Assembly: GCA_002840895.1 (NCBI GenBank) | Contig: PHCZ01000002.1 | Location: 62,001 to 126,000 of the forward strand | Source of the DNA: Bacteroidetes bacterium HGW-Bacteroidetes-8 | Lineage (GTDB): Bacteria > Bacteroidota > Bacteroidia > Bacteroidales > UBA932 | DNA length: 64,000 bases | Reading direction: 5' to 3' | Part shown: piece after piece, positions 26,601 through 34,677 of the stretch | Layout of the letters: every line of letters starts with the position of its first letter | Numbering within the stretch: position 1 is the first letter of the stretch | Made by a program: the position numbers and the translations under genes | The notes under the pieces: model-generated | Seen by the model: the letters and a program-made list of their open reading frames with translations, nothing else | Told to the model about the DNA's origin: nothing | Databases searched by the model: none

Positions 26601-26847
26601 GTTTCCCGGGAATGTAGATGTTAATAAGCGGCTCTTCGGCACAAAATCCGAAACAACCGGTTCTCTTTAAAATAATGTCCAGTTTGCGCTCTTTGATTGT
26701 TCTCTCAAAGCTGTCAAACAGCACCTCTGCTCCGCGGCCGATACCGCAGGTTCCCATTCCTATAGCAACGTAAGGTTTGTCAGGAAGGATCTTCTTTGCA
26801 GCAATCTCTTTTAGCTCTGTAAGCTTAGCAAAGTCTGATATTCTCAT
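23683..26847 (-). CDS. hydB: Fused HydB (NuoF-like) - GltD/NfnB-like NADPH flavoprotein
   Basis: A 1054-residue multidomain electron-transfer subunit. Residues ~1-120 form a thioredoxin-like [2Fe-2S] domain (GTCGIGRGAE, TGCFGFCAEEP). About 130-560 is a NuoF/HydB core with GRGGAGFPTGVKW, NADEGDPGAF and the [4Fe-4S] motif SCGKCTPCREG near 489. From about 570 it continues as a glutamate-synthase-small-subunit-like module: a Cys-rich segment (CEPGIC ... CVNSCPLHMNIPRYL, RICHFHCQMKC), the FAD motif IGGGPAGLTAAFYL near 672, the NADPH motif VIGAGNVAIDAA near 807 with VVYRR after it, and a C-terminal ASRCLRC. This module replaces the usual HydB C-terminal ferredoxin domain. It could give the hydrogenase an NADPH site; this is inferred, not shown. 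Confidence 0.93.
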   Translation of the reverse strand: MRISDFAKLTELKEIAAKKILPDKPYVAIGMGTCGIGRGAEVLFDSFERTIKERKLDIILKRTGCFGFCAEEPLINIYIPGKPLIIMHRVSENDVVPIVIGIEKGIMPYRNIMCRIEEWDFITGKFKFGEGLTEYPLWNEVPFFKWQKKIVLRNCGLIVPDDIEEYIAVGGFFPLYKALHDLTPVGIIDEVKSSKLRGRGGAGFPTGVKWELMAKVEADQKYIICNADEGDPGAFMNRNEIESDPFMLIEGMTIGAYAMGASKGVVYIRAEYPLAVQRLKGAINQAKERGLLGDDILNSGFNFDIDIVEGAGAFVCGEETALIHSIEGRSGRPTPRPPYPAQKGLYGKPTNINNVETWCNIPVIISKGGEWLTGTGTEKSSGTKVFSLVGKVKNTGLVELPLGSTLETIVFKIGEGTGTHKRVKAVQSGGPSGGCIPVEYLSTPVDYESLNALGTIMGSGGMVVMDEDNCMVDVARYFTEFSNGESCGKCTPCREGLAQTLHILNRVTEGNATSEDLDTLVKLGQVIKSTALCGLGQTAPNPVLTTLRYFRDEYDHHMIEKKCEPGICHSLFTALCVNSCPLHMNIPRYLTLLKEDKIEDAFESTLRDNPLPSTIGRICHFHCQMKCLRETIDAPVSQGDIHRYISDTVYKEGKSQRIYNRLIKEKLPPTYKKIAIIGGGPAGLTAAFYLVRLGHDVTVFESESAAGGILRWGIPKYRLPLETLDHEIQFIKDLGVHFVFNTTVGKDISMEELERDFNKVIIAIGAHKDIMLNIEGNHLEGVISGMDFLKDVSKGEIPNIGKNVVVIGAGNVAIDAARTAHRFGAEVTVVYRRLKSDMPANKDEIKEAEIEGVNYLFLSNPKEILADVNDRVRGIELSKMNCGDIDLSNRRKPVSTGESFIIGCDTVIMAIGEEVEAPFLKEFGLKTLSDGNVYADHFTFETNHPKIYAIGDAITGPATAAEAMGIAKKAAEIIDYKLMNKRRFHKLFRGFDYSDDVPLKPEGGNRHYSIKRPLEERIGNFKEINLGYSREQAYAEASRCLRCDVRVSVNNEEE

Positions 26848-27346
26848 CTTTATTATCCTCCTGTAAGTTTTGTAATATTTTTTTGATTTGTTCCGAAGTT
26901 ACATTGCTGTAGATGACACCATCAACTGCAACGACAGGCGCCAGGGCACATTGGCCAAAGCACGCAACTGTCTTGACAGTTATAAGTCTGTCCTCGGTAG
27001 TAAAGCTGGTTTCACCCGCCTCAAGTGCCTCTTTGCATCCCGGCATAGTTGAAAGATCGTCCAGAAGCACCTTTGACCCTTTAGTGTGGCAGGCAGTTCC
27101 CCGGCATACTATAATGGTGTGTTTACCTTGTGGTTTTAGGTTGAAAAATGAGTAAAAGGTCGCAACGCTGTAAATCTGGGAAAGCGGAACCTTTGTCTGA
27201 GATGAGAGATAGTCCATACTCTGCATATCCAGGTACTTGTACTCACTCGCCTCCTGGATCTCCTCCATTGTGGTGAGCACCTTGTGCTTGGAGATAATCT
27301 CGTCGATCGCAGATTTGCCGACATAGTTCTCTTCGTGTGTGTTCAT
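26825..27346 (-). CDS. hydC: [FeFe] hydrogenase subunit HydC (NuoE-like), operon 2
   Basis: A 173-residue [2Fe-2S] thioredoxin-like subunit and the first gene of the minus-strand operon. The ligand cysteines lie in CRGTACHTKG and CFGQCALAP. The N-terminal helical half contains SSQTKVPLSQIYSVATFYSFF, the NuoE-type pattern. Its end overlaps the start of the fused hydB by 23 bases, indicating translational coupling. It is paralogous to the subunit at 17.8 kb but carries the more canonical C-terminal sequence. Confidence 0.93.
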   Translation of the reverse strand: MNTHEENYVGKSAIDEIISKHKVLTTMEEIQEASEYKYLDMQSMDYLSSQTKVPLSQIYSVATFYSFFNLKPQGKHTIIVCRGTACHTKGSKVLLDDLSTMPGCKEALEAGETSFTTEDRLITVKTVACFGQCALAPVVAVDGVIYSNVTSEQIKKILQNLQEDNKDENIRLC

Positions 27347-27417
27347 AGGCTCTTTAAAAGTTTTGGTTTGTATTTATTTTTGATCGAAATTCCGGATAAT
27401 CAGGGCACTTCATAGAT

Positions 27418-27450
27418 CAAACTTAACCTTTCCACACATTAAAATTACAA
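27418..27450 (-). promoter_or_regulatory. Candidate promoter for the second hydrogenase operon
   Basis: On the minus strand TTG (27448-27450), 22 bp, then TAAGTTTG (27418-27425) resembles the Bacteroidota consensus. It lies about 70 bases before the hydC2 start. Confidence 0.4.
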
Positions 27451-27642
27451 TCTTCCCGGTTTAAGTTACGATTTTATCAAATCGGTATCAAATATAGCGA
27501 ATATATGTAACATATCTAAACATTTTTGAGTATAATTTGAATATGCAGACTATCTATTTGTTAGGTAATCTATTTATTATATGGTGAAAATTAAGTAACC
27601 TTCAGATGCTAAATTGAGAGTGGGTTTTAAGAATGGTTTTGC

Positions 27643-27650
27643 TAACTTTG
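27643..27650 (+). promoter_or_regulatory. TAnnTTTG -7 box for the AraC-family operon
   Basis: TAACTTTG lies 19 bases before the ATG at 27670. The nearest TTG (27614-27616) is 26 bp upstream, longer than usual. Confidence 0.45.
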
Positions 27651-27669
27651 CATTGCTAACAGAGAACTT

Positions 27670-28839
27670 ATGATAGAATTTATAGTCTTTACCCTTCCTA
27701 TGTTTGTCTCCCTATTCTGGGCAGTTGCCCTTTTTGCAGATGCAAAACGGGATGACAAACCAAGAGTTCTGCTAGCGGTTTTTATGTTGTTTGCCACTAT
27801 CCTATATGCATCTCACGCTCTCTATTTTTCCGGAAATTACAACATCTACGTAATAATGGATCCCTTATACACTCTGGCATCTCTCTCAGTCTTCCCTCTC
27901 TTCTACCTGTACATAAAGACGATTGCAAAAGAGAGCAAACCAGATCCAATAGATTTATGGATACTTTTACCTGGTCTGTTTTTCGGTATTACTTCTGCTA
28001 TTTTTTTTATTATCCTCACACCCGATGAACTCTTCGCTTACATCCGGAGTATGGTTTACAAAGAGAAGACAGATTTCATATTCTCTACTGCAGCAAAAAT
28101 TCAGGTTATACTATATAAGGCAGGAAGGGTTGTATTTGCGATCCAACTTGTCCCGTCTGTCTACTTCAGCTGGAAGCTTATCAGAGCATACGACAAAAAG
28201 ATAAAAGAGTTTTACTCATCTACAGAGGAGAGGACGCTCACCTGGGCCGGAAATATGATGATTGCAATGGTCAGCGCTGCAATCTTTTCACTAATTTTAA
28301 ACACTCTTGGAAAAGCCTTCTTTATTCACGACTCTATGTTACTGCTTTTCCCTTCACTGGCATTCAGCATAATACTGTATGCAATAGGTTTTATGGGTTT
28401 TAAACAACGTTACTCCATTCAAACATATCAGGGTGACATCCTCAAAGATAACAACATTAACCACAAGCACTCAACAGAGGTTACAAGGCAAAAACTACAC
28501 GACCAGCTGCTTGTGCTTCTCAATGAAAAAGAGATTTTCCGCAATACAAATCTGAGAATAACAGATATCTCACAACAACTCGGAACAAACAGATCTTATG
28601 TATCCAATATAGTAAACAATGAGTTCAAATCTACCTTCTCCGATCTTATTAACCACTATAGGGTTGAGTATGCAAAAAAGCTGCTTCTCGACGAGAAATT
28701 ATTTATACTGGAGTACATCTCCGAAGAGTCCGGCTTCGCCTCTGTGAATTCATTCCTGAGGGCGTTTAAAAAAGAGACAGGAACAACTCCGGGTAACTAC
28801 AGAAAGGAGATTAACCGAAAAAAAATAAAAAATCAATAA
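27670..28839 (+). CDS. Membrane-anchored AraC-family transcription regulator
   Basis: 389 residues. The N-terminal ~255 residues contain about seven hydrophobic helices, starting at residue 1 without a cleavable signal. A cytoplasmic linker and a C-terminal AraC/XylS DNA-binding domain follow (about 285-385), with two helix-turn-helix units: LRITDISQQLGTNRSYVS and YISEESGFASVNSFLRAF. The design suggests a membrane sensor that binds DNA directly. It leads a three-gene unit (8- and 29-base gaps) with the SIMPL protein and the serine hydrolase, which may be its regulon (inference). The ligand is unknown. Confidence 0.9.
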   Translation: MIEFIVFTLPMFVSLFWAVALFADAKRDDKPRVLLAVFMLFATILYASHALYFSGNYNIYVIMDPLYTLASLSVFPLFYLYIKTIAKESKPDPIDLWILLPGLFFGITSAIFFIILTPDELFAYIRSMVYKEKTDFIFSTAAKIQVILYKAGRVVFAIQLVPSVYFSWKLIRAYDKKIKEFYSSTEERTLTWAGNMMIAMVSAAIFSLILNTLGKAFFIHDSMLLLFPSLAFSIILYAIGFMGFKQRYSIQTYQGDILKDNNINHKHSTEVTRQKLHDQLLVLLNEKEIFRNTNLRITDISQQLGTNRSYVSNIVNNEFKSTFSDLINHYRVEYAKKLLLDEKLFILEYISEESGFASVNSFLRAFKKETGTTPGNYRKEINRKKIKNQ

Positions 28840-28847
28840 TTTATATA

Positions 28848-29549
28848 ATGAAAAGGGTCGTTTTAATTTTCGCACTTCTACTGACAGCTTATAATATGAG
28901 CTCTCAAGAGAAAAACTTCATTGACCAAAACTACATCGAAGTTGCAGGCAGAGCCGAGAGAGAGTTCGCTCCCGACGAGATCTATCTTGAGGTGACAATT
29001 ACCGAGAAAGATAACAAGGGAAAGACATCCATAGAAAAGCAGGAGAAGGATCTTTTTAAAAAATTTGTTGCTATTGGCATAGATATCTCAAAACACGTGC
29101 AAATCAAGGATATCACCACATCTTTGGAGAAGTATTTTCTAAGAAAGAGCTCCGTTTTAATGACAAAAACATATGTAATAATGGTAACCGGAACTCCTCA
29201 GCTTGTTGCTCTTTTTGAACAGCTGGAACTGGCAGGGGTAACAGATGTAAACATTACCAGGGCAGAGCTCTCAAATATTGAGGAGGCCGGACGTGAGGTG
29301 ATGGCACAGGCGGCTCTAAATGCCAAAAAGAGTGCAGATGTGGTTGCACTTGCTCTGGGAAGAGTTGTTGGTAAGGCAATCTATATCCAAAGCTACGCAA
29401 GCTTCCCGAGAACACTATATGTCAACACTGCATTTAAAAGGGCGTCTCAGGAATCTGCCCTTATGTTATCTGCAGATATGAACTCTCAGCCGGATTTTCA
29501 AAAGATAAAGCTGGAGCATCAGGTGACTGTAAGATTTTCTCTGGAGTAA
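28848..29549 (+). CDS. SIMPL (DUF541) domain periplasmic protein
   Basis: A 233-residue exported protein with a signal peptide of about 20 residues (MKRVVLIFALLLTAYNMSSQ). The rest matches the SIMPL/DUF541 pattern: an early VAGRAEREFAPDEIYLEVTI strand pair and the later AALNAKKSADVVALALG helix. Members of this family form oligomeric periplasmic or outer-membrane-associated structures of unclear function. The gene begins 8 bases after the AraC regulator, so it is probably co-transcribed. Confidence 0.88.
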   Translation: MKRVVLIFALLLTAYNMSSQEKNFIDQNYIEVAGRAEREFAPDEIYLEVTITEKDNKGKTSIEKQEKDLFKKFVAIGIDISKHVQIKDITTSLEKYFLRKSSVLMTKTYVIMVTGTPQLVALFEQLELAGVTDVNITRAELSNIEEAGREVMAQAALNAKKSADVVALALGRVVGKAIYIQSYASFPRTLYVNTAFKRASQESALMLSADMNSQPDFQKIKLEHQVTVRFSLE

Positions 29550-29578
29550 AATCAATAAATTAATTAGCTGCTTAAAAG

Positions 29579-30898
29579 ATGAAGAAGAGGTCAGTAAAAA
29601 AAGGTCGTGGAAGGTATCTTATACCTGCGGCCATTCTTCTTTTGCTCATCTTCTTCTTATTCGGGTTCAACAGAAATGTCTCTCTGTCGAATCTTGGCAT
29701 CTCTTTGGACGAAGAGCTGCCGGTCGCCCTCAACCACCTCCTTAGTAATGAGATGTCAAATCTTGAAGAGACAAAAAAAATGGACGATCAGATTGAGAAC
29801 TTTATGCGCAGATGGGAGATAAGGGGGGCCTCTCTGGCCATAATGAAAAACGAGCGCCTGATATATGCCAAGGGTTACGGATGGGCAGACAGAGAGGCAG
29901 GAGACAGTACAGAGGTAAGACATATCTTTCGAATAGCCTCTGTTTCCAAATTAATTACGGCTGCTGCAATAATGAAACTTTGGGAGGAGGGAGAGCTATC
30001 TCTCTCCGATAAAATATTTTCCGATAAAGGCGTTTTGAATATTCCTCAGTTTTCTGAAATAAGAGATAAACGAGTAAAGGATATAACTATAGAGCAACTG
30101 CTCCGACACAAAGGTGGGTTCTCCAACAGAGCCGGAGACCCTATGTTCAATCTTTCCGCGATCTCAAAAAAACTAAATTTGGGACGAGCGGCAACAACAG
30201 ATGAGATAATCTCCTATGCACTGTCCCAGAGATTGGGCAACCAACCCGGCTCCGGAACAAGATACTCCAATGTGGGGTATCTTATTCTTTCAAAGGTAAT
30301 AGAGGTCGTTTCTGGAGAGAGTTATCAGGAGTATGTACAAAAGAGTGTTCTCTACCCGGCTGGAGTTTATGATATGCATATCGCCGGTAATCTTTATAGT
30401 GATAAATACCCCAATGAAGTAAAATATTACGGGGCTCACGATGAAGATGTGGTGGAGTCATATGACGGTAGTGGCCGATTGATGCCCAGATGGTATGGAG
30501 GAAACAACATAGAGGCCCTTCTTGGCGCAGGTGGATGGGTAGCATCTCCTTCGGAACTTCTTAAGCTTGTGGCAGCTTTGGATGGAAGGGATAACATTAA
30601 GGATATCATCTCAAAGGAGAGCATAGAGATAATGACCTCATCCAGTTCTTCAACTCTTCCGATAGGGTGGGCAAAATGCACCCAAAGCGGAGATTGGTCC
30701 CGAACAGGTACACTATCCGGAACCAGCGCTATGGTTAAATACAACCGGGATGGTTACTCCTGGGTATTTGTTACAAATACAAGCTCCTGGAAAGGCGCCC
30801 GCTTTCCGGGCTATATTGACGCCTTCTTCCGGGGTGCAATACAAAAAGTTGTAGAGTGGCCACAAAGAGACCTTTTTGAGTTTAAAATTGAACAGTGA
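29579..30898 (+). CDS. Serine hydrolase, class C beta-lactamase / penicillin-binding-protein-like
   Basis: 439 residues with one N-terminal membrane helix (about 14-30), so probably a membrane-anchored periplasmic enzyme. Catalytic motifs of the beta-lactamase/DD-peptidase fold are visible: SVSK (S-x-x-K) near residue 121, YSN near 229, and RTG as the third motif near 379. Substrates in this family include peptidoglycan peptides, D-amino acid peptides and esters, and the sequence alone does not choose between them. It is the third gene of the AraC-SIMPL unit. Its last 17 bases overlap the end of the convergent TonB-dependent receptor gene. Confidence 0.88.
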   Translation: MKKRSVKKGRGRYLIPAAILLLLIFFLFGFNRNVSLSNLGISLDEELPVALNHLLSNEMSNLEETKKMDDQIENFMRRWEIRGASLAIMKNERLIYAKGYGWADREAGDSTEVRHIFRIASVSKLITAAAIMKLWEEGELSLSDKIFSDKGVLNIPQFSEIRDKRVKDITIEQLLRHKGGFSNRAGDPMFNLSAISKKLNLGRAATTDEIISYALSQRLGNQPGSGTRYSNVGYLILSKVIEVVSGESYQEYVQKSVLYPAGVYDMHIAGNLYSDKYPNEVKYYGAHDEDVVESYDGSGRLMPRWYGGNNIEALLGAGGWVASPSELLKLVAALDGRDNIKDIISKESIEIMTSSSSSTLPIGWAKCTQSGDWSRTGTLSGTSAMVKYNRDGYSWVFVTNTSSWKGARFPGYIDAFFRGAIQKVVEWPQRDLFEFKIEQ

Positions 30899-33302
30899 TC
30901 CCTATTGATGGTAATAACGTTCCGTTTTCAATTTGGATTCTCTTCATAATATACCTCTGCTCAGAGTAAGGGTCCTGAGGATTCTCAATAACCCCTGTGC
31001 TTAATAGTATATCCTCGTTCTTATACTTCTTATTGAGTACATTCTGTATATCCAGATATAGTTTGAGAGAGAATTTTTCAAAATAAAACTCTTTGTCTAC
31101 TCTTATATCTAATTGGTTGAACTGCTTTAGATATTCTGAATTATATTTGGAGTTATCCGGATATGACCTTCCGGATGCATCCCAGGCTGCAACATAGGAG
31201 GATCTCAACTCATCCAGAGGGGTATATGGGTTTCCTCCGGAGTATCTGAACTTAGCTCCTATAACATAGTTTTTAGGCAATTTGTAACCTCCTGAGAGAG
31301 TCATAAGTCGCCTGTTATCCCAACTGTTTGGTAACCAATTGTTTTCTGCATTTTTAAACTGACTCCTGAAAATTGTAATTGAGCTAATTAGATTGAGTTT
31401 ATCCGAGACAAACCATCTGAATGAGAACTCTGCACCAAACGCCTTACTATCCAGTTGTGAAGATATCTCTTCATTCCCGACAAATCCGTAATTTGTACCT
31501 TTCCCCTCTACCGGGATAGAGTCTGCAACAGAGTACATCCCATTAAAGTGTAGTTTGTGAAAGAACTCAACTCCAAACTGAAATCCCTCCCCGCTGCGAT
31601 AATCCAGACCGATAGCAGCCTGATACGATCCAAGATATTTCATACCCTTATTGACATAGTCTCCGTTTGCATCTTTAAATCCCAGAGCTGTAAGCGGAGG
31701 GAGTTGATAATACTTACCTATAGCTCCGTTTATATATAAATTTTTTGCAAACTCATATGAGAGAGATGCCCTTGGAGAGAATTGATTCAATGGGTTGGAC
31801 ATATGGTTCGAATAGCTGTTGGCATCTGCTCTTGCCCCAATATTTACCGAGAACTTTTTATTGGGAGATGTGTAGTTTGCATTTGCAAAAATCGCATACT
31901 TAACAAAAGAGAGATCCGTCTTATAATCTACTGTAACAGGTTGTGCAAGAAAGATTTTCTGATATGTATCATTTTCATATTGAGGAAGATCAGCTCCAAA
32001 ACCTGCAGTTATTCTAAAATCTGATAACCTTGTGACATTCTCCAACCGAAACTTTGTCTCCTGCTCTACAGAACGGTATTTAAGGGTAAGATTATCAGGT
32101 GAAGATTCATCATTCCCTCTATATTTTGTATTCCTATTGTTGAGATAGCTATGGCTTAAGTAGAGATTCAGGGTGTTTCTCCCGTAGAAATAACGGTATG
32201 CAGCACCCAGAGTGAATACCTCTTGTTGAATAACAGGAAGATATGCAAGAATATACTCCCGTGACTCCTCACCGTTAGTGTTGTCGTTGAGAGTCATATC
32301 ATCAAAACCAGCCAGTCCTATAAATGTCAACTCGTGACGGTTATCAAACCTGGTTTCGATTTTAAACTGAACATCTGAGAATGACGGAAGAAAAGGGAGG
32401 CCTATCGCCTTAAAAAGGAACTGAAGGTAGGAGGTTCGTGCAGACACAAGATAGTTGGTTCTCTTACTCAGGTGACCGTTTGAGCTTAGCCCTGCCTCAG
32501 AAGCACCCACTGTAAATTTATAACTGTTCCTAATGGGGTCTCCGTCCTTAAGCTTGATATCCAGTACAGAGCTTAATGCTCCACCCTTATTGACAGGGAA
32601 GGTTCCTGCATAGAAATCTACCTCTCTTATAAAGTCTGCGTCAATTATTCCGGCAGGACCTCCCGATGAACCTTGTGTGCTAAAGTGGTTTATTGTCGGT
32701 ATTTCAATCCCGTCCAGATAAAATCTATTCTCCGACGGACCTCCACCTCTAACAAGAAGGTCATTTCTGTACCCTCCGGCATTTACTGCCCCCACTCCGG
32801 GAAGAGAAGCTATAACTCTTGATATATCTCTGTTCGCTCCGGGATTTCTCTCTATCTCCTGAACTCCGATGCTTCTTTGTGAGAGTGGACTTTCGGGGAA
32901 ACGCCTGAATGGGTCTGCTTTGGGTTTAACAGTAATCTGATTGAGCAACCTGCTCTCCTGCTCAATCTCTGCTCTAATAAAATAGCCGGAGGAGGAGACC
33001 ATAAACTCCTCTGAAATATATTGATTATATCCAAGCAGATCTACCTGAATCCTGTATGCTCCGGCTGGAAGATTATCTATCTTAAACCGACCTAAAGAGT
33101 CCGAAATTGCGAATTTTGTCCCTTTCCAGATTGATACCGTTGCAAAAGCAACCGGTTCCCGATTCTCTTTATCGAGAATAACTCCGTTAAGGGTATAATT
33201 TTTTGGAGCCTCCTCATCTGAGGCATATAATAATGTTGTGCCGGAAACAATTAGCACCGAAACTAAGAGTCTGAAAATATATAATTTGAAATCTGTCCTC
33301 AT
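30882..33302 (-). CDS. TonB-dependent outer-membrane receptor with N-terminal carboxypeptidase-like domain
   Basis: An 806-residue outer-membrane active transporter. A signal peptide (about 1-28) is followed by a carboxypeptidase-regulatory-like beta-sandwich (LNGVILDKENREPVAFATVSI). The plug domain contains VIASLPGVGAVNAGGYRNDLLVRGG, and a beta-barrel ends in GTLLPSIGITVQF with a C-terminal aromatic residue. No SusD partner lies next to it, so it is not a typical Sus glycan locus. The substrate may be a metal chelate, vitamin or peptide. Conserved family features include FYLDGIEIPTINHFSTQG. It is on the same strand as, but separate from, the upstream efflux operon. Confidence 0.93.
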   Translation of the reverse strand: MRTDFKLYIFRLLVSVLIVSGTTLLYASDEEAPKNYTLNGVILDKENREPVAFATVSIWKGTKFAISDSLGRFKIDNLPAGAYRIQVDLLGYNQYISEEFMVSSSGYFIRAEIEQESRLLNQITVKPKADPFRRFPESPLSQRSIGVQEIERNPGANRDISRVIASLPGVGAVNAGGYRNDLLVRGGGPSENRFYLDGIEIPTINHFSTQGSSGGPAGIIDADFIREVDFYAGTFPVNKGGALSSVLDIKLKDGDPIRNSYKFTVGASEAGLSSNGHLSKRTNYLVSARTSYLQFLFKAIGLPFLPSFSDVQFKIETRFDNRHELTFIGLAGFDDMTLNDNTNGEESREYILAYLPVIQQEVFTLGAAYRYFYGRNTLNLYLSHSYLNNRNTKYRGNDESSPDNLTLKYRSVEQETKFRLENVTRLSDFRITAGFGADLPQYENDTYQKIFLAQPVTVDYKTDLSFVKYAIFANANYTSPNKKFSVNIGARADANSYSNHMSNPLNQFSPRASLSYEFAKNLYINGAIGKYYQLPPLTALGFKDANGDYVNKGMKYLGSYQAAIGLDYRSGEGFQFGVEFFHKLHFNGMYSVADSIPVEGKGTNYGFVGNEEISSQLDSKAFGAEFSFRWFVSDKLNLISSITIFRSQFKNAENNWLPNSWDNRRLMTLSGGYKLPKNYVIGAKFRYSGGNPYTPLDELRSSYVAAWDASGRSYPDNSKYNSEYLKQFNQLDIRVDKEFYFEKFSLKLYLDIQNVLNKKYKNEDILLSTGVIENPQDPYSEQRYIMKRIQIENGTLLPSIGITVQF

Positions 33303-33349
33303 AACTTAAAAATTGATTGTTATAAGAACAGATTTTTTACCAAATTGTT

Positions 33350-33357
33350 CAAAAATA
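33350..33357 (-). promoter_or_regulatory. TAnnTTTG -7-like box for the TonB-dependent receptor
   Basis: The minus strand reads TATTTTTG, 48 bases before the receptor start and right after the tolC-like stop codon. No -33 element was seen at the right distance. Confidence 0.3.
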
Positions 33358-34677
33358 TTATCTCTCTTTGAACAACTCTCCTGCCATAAGATGAAGGGTA
33401 ATCTCAGAGACTTTAGTTTGATATAGAGCCCTTAACTTTCTATCCGATGCATCAAGGTATGAGAGCTGGTAATCTCTGAATTCTATTCCGGATAGAGAGC
33501 CGAGCCGGTACATCTCCATCGCAGCTTCCAGATTCAGAAATGCGCTCTCCCTGCTCTCCTGCTCAAACTCGATCAATCTTAAACTGTTGTTATACAGGTT
33601 ATAGAGCTGTCTCAATTCGCTCTCCAGATTCTGCTCTTCCATCAATATATTAATCCTGGCACTCTCTTCATTTATTCGTGCATTTTTAATTCTCCTGTTT
33701 ATCTCGTTTCCGTCAAATATGGGGATGGAGAGAGAGAGTCCCCAGTTGAGTCCGTTAGACTCATTAAATTTGGATGGGAATAGTTGGCTTCGGTTTACGT
33801 TATAGTTATAACCTGCAGATAGATCTAAAGTTGGATACCTGGAAGAAATAGCAATCTTTGTATCAAGCCGAGCAACTCTCTCTCCGGCTCTTAATGAGTT
33901 AAGAGATGTATTGGAGTATAGAGCCATCTCCAGAAGCTCATTAAGATTAAGCTGTCTCTCCGGAATTATTGTGTCACTTATTACATAATTTGACTCAAAG
34001 GGTATATTCATCATTCTGTAGAGCTCAAGATAGCCGTTTTTTAGATTCTCCTTTTGTAGCATCAGTCTGGAAGAGTCACTATTGAGGTATATCTTGGCCT
34101 GTTTATACTCAAGGCCGGAGTCGCTCCCAATGTTATATCTGGTAAGTGCCTGATTATACCTTACCTGTGATATCGCTACTAACTCGGTCAAGAGATTTAC
34201 CTGATTCTGAAGGCTAATAATCTGATAGTATTGACTAGATATATTCATAATGAGATTCTCTACCACAGATCGGAAATTATACTCCCCCTGAGCAAGCAGC
34301 TCAACCTGCTTTTCTCTTGAAGCAAACATAGAGAGTCCGTCAAAGAGCCTCCAGTTTAATGATGCACTGTTAATAACAGAAGTGCTCTTTGTAACTGAGC
34401 TCTCTTGGCTCTCCTGAGAGAGATAATTTAATTGATTTAGTTTACTTTCGCTAACTCTTGACCCTAATGTAACGGTTGGTAAGAATGGGGCAAGAGTAAC
34501 ATTGTTCTTTGTAATCTCAAGATTGTTCCCGGTAATAATTACAGAATAGTTTGACTCCAATGCCTTAGATATACACTCTTCAAGAGTAAGTTTTTTATCC
34601 TCCCCTTGTGGTATAGCAGCTATTAAATTTGAAGACAGCAAAATTAAAAAAGCTGTCATTAGTGCATTTATTCTCAT
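33358..34677 (-). CDS. TolC-family outer membrane efflux protein
   Basis: 439 residues with a signal peptide of about 20 residues. Two long alpha-helical hairpin repeats (OEP domains) carry motifs such as LTLEECISKALESN at the start and LRAGERVARLDTKIAISSRYP in the middle. It forms the outer-membrane channel of the tripartite pump encoded immediately upstream: its ATG overlaps the RND gene stop by 4 bases, so it is translationally coupled. It is the last gene of the efflux operon. Confidence 0.93.
   Translation of the reverse strand: MRINALMTAFLILLSSNLIAAIPQGEDKKLTLEECISKALESNYSVIITGNNLEITKNNVTLAPFLPTVTLGSRVSESKLNQLNYLSQESQESSVTKSTSVINSASLNWRLFDGLSMFASREKQVELLAQGEYNFRSVVENLIMNISSQYYQIISLQNQVNLLTELVAISQVRYNQALTRYNIGSDSGLEYKQAKIYLNSDSSRLMLQKENLKNGYLELYRMMNIPFESNYVISDTIIPERQLNLNELLEMALYSNTSLNSLRAGERVARLDTKIAISSRYPTLDLSAGYNYNVNRSQLFPSKFNESNGLNWGLSLSIPIFDGNEINRRIKNARINEESARINILMEEQNLESELRQLYNLYNNSLRLIEFEQESRESAFLNLEAAMEMYRLGSLSGIEFRDYQLSYLDASDRKLRALYQTKVSEITLHLMAGELFKER

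Larger units (their letters stand above)
27347..27669. other. Intergenic region between the second hydrogenase operon and the AraC operon
   Basis: This 323-base AT-rich stretch between divergent transcription units has no convincing ORF or RNA gene. It contains promoter-like elements for both directions, listed separately. Confidence 0.6.
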
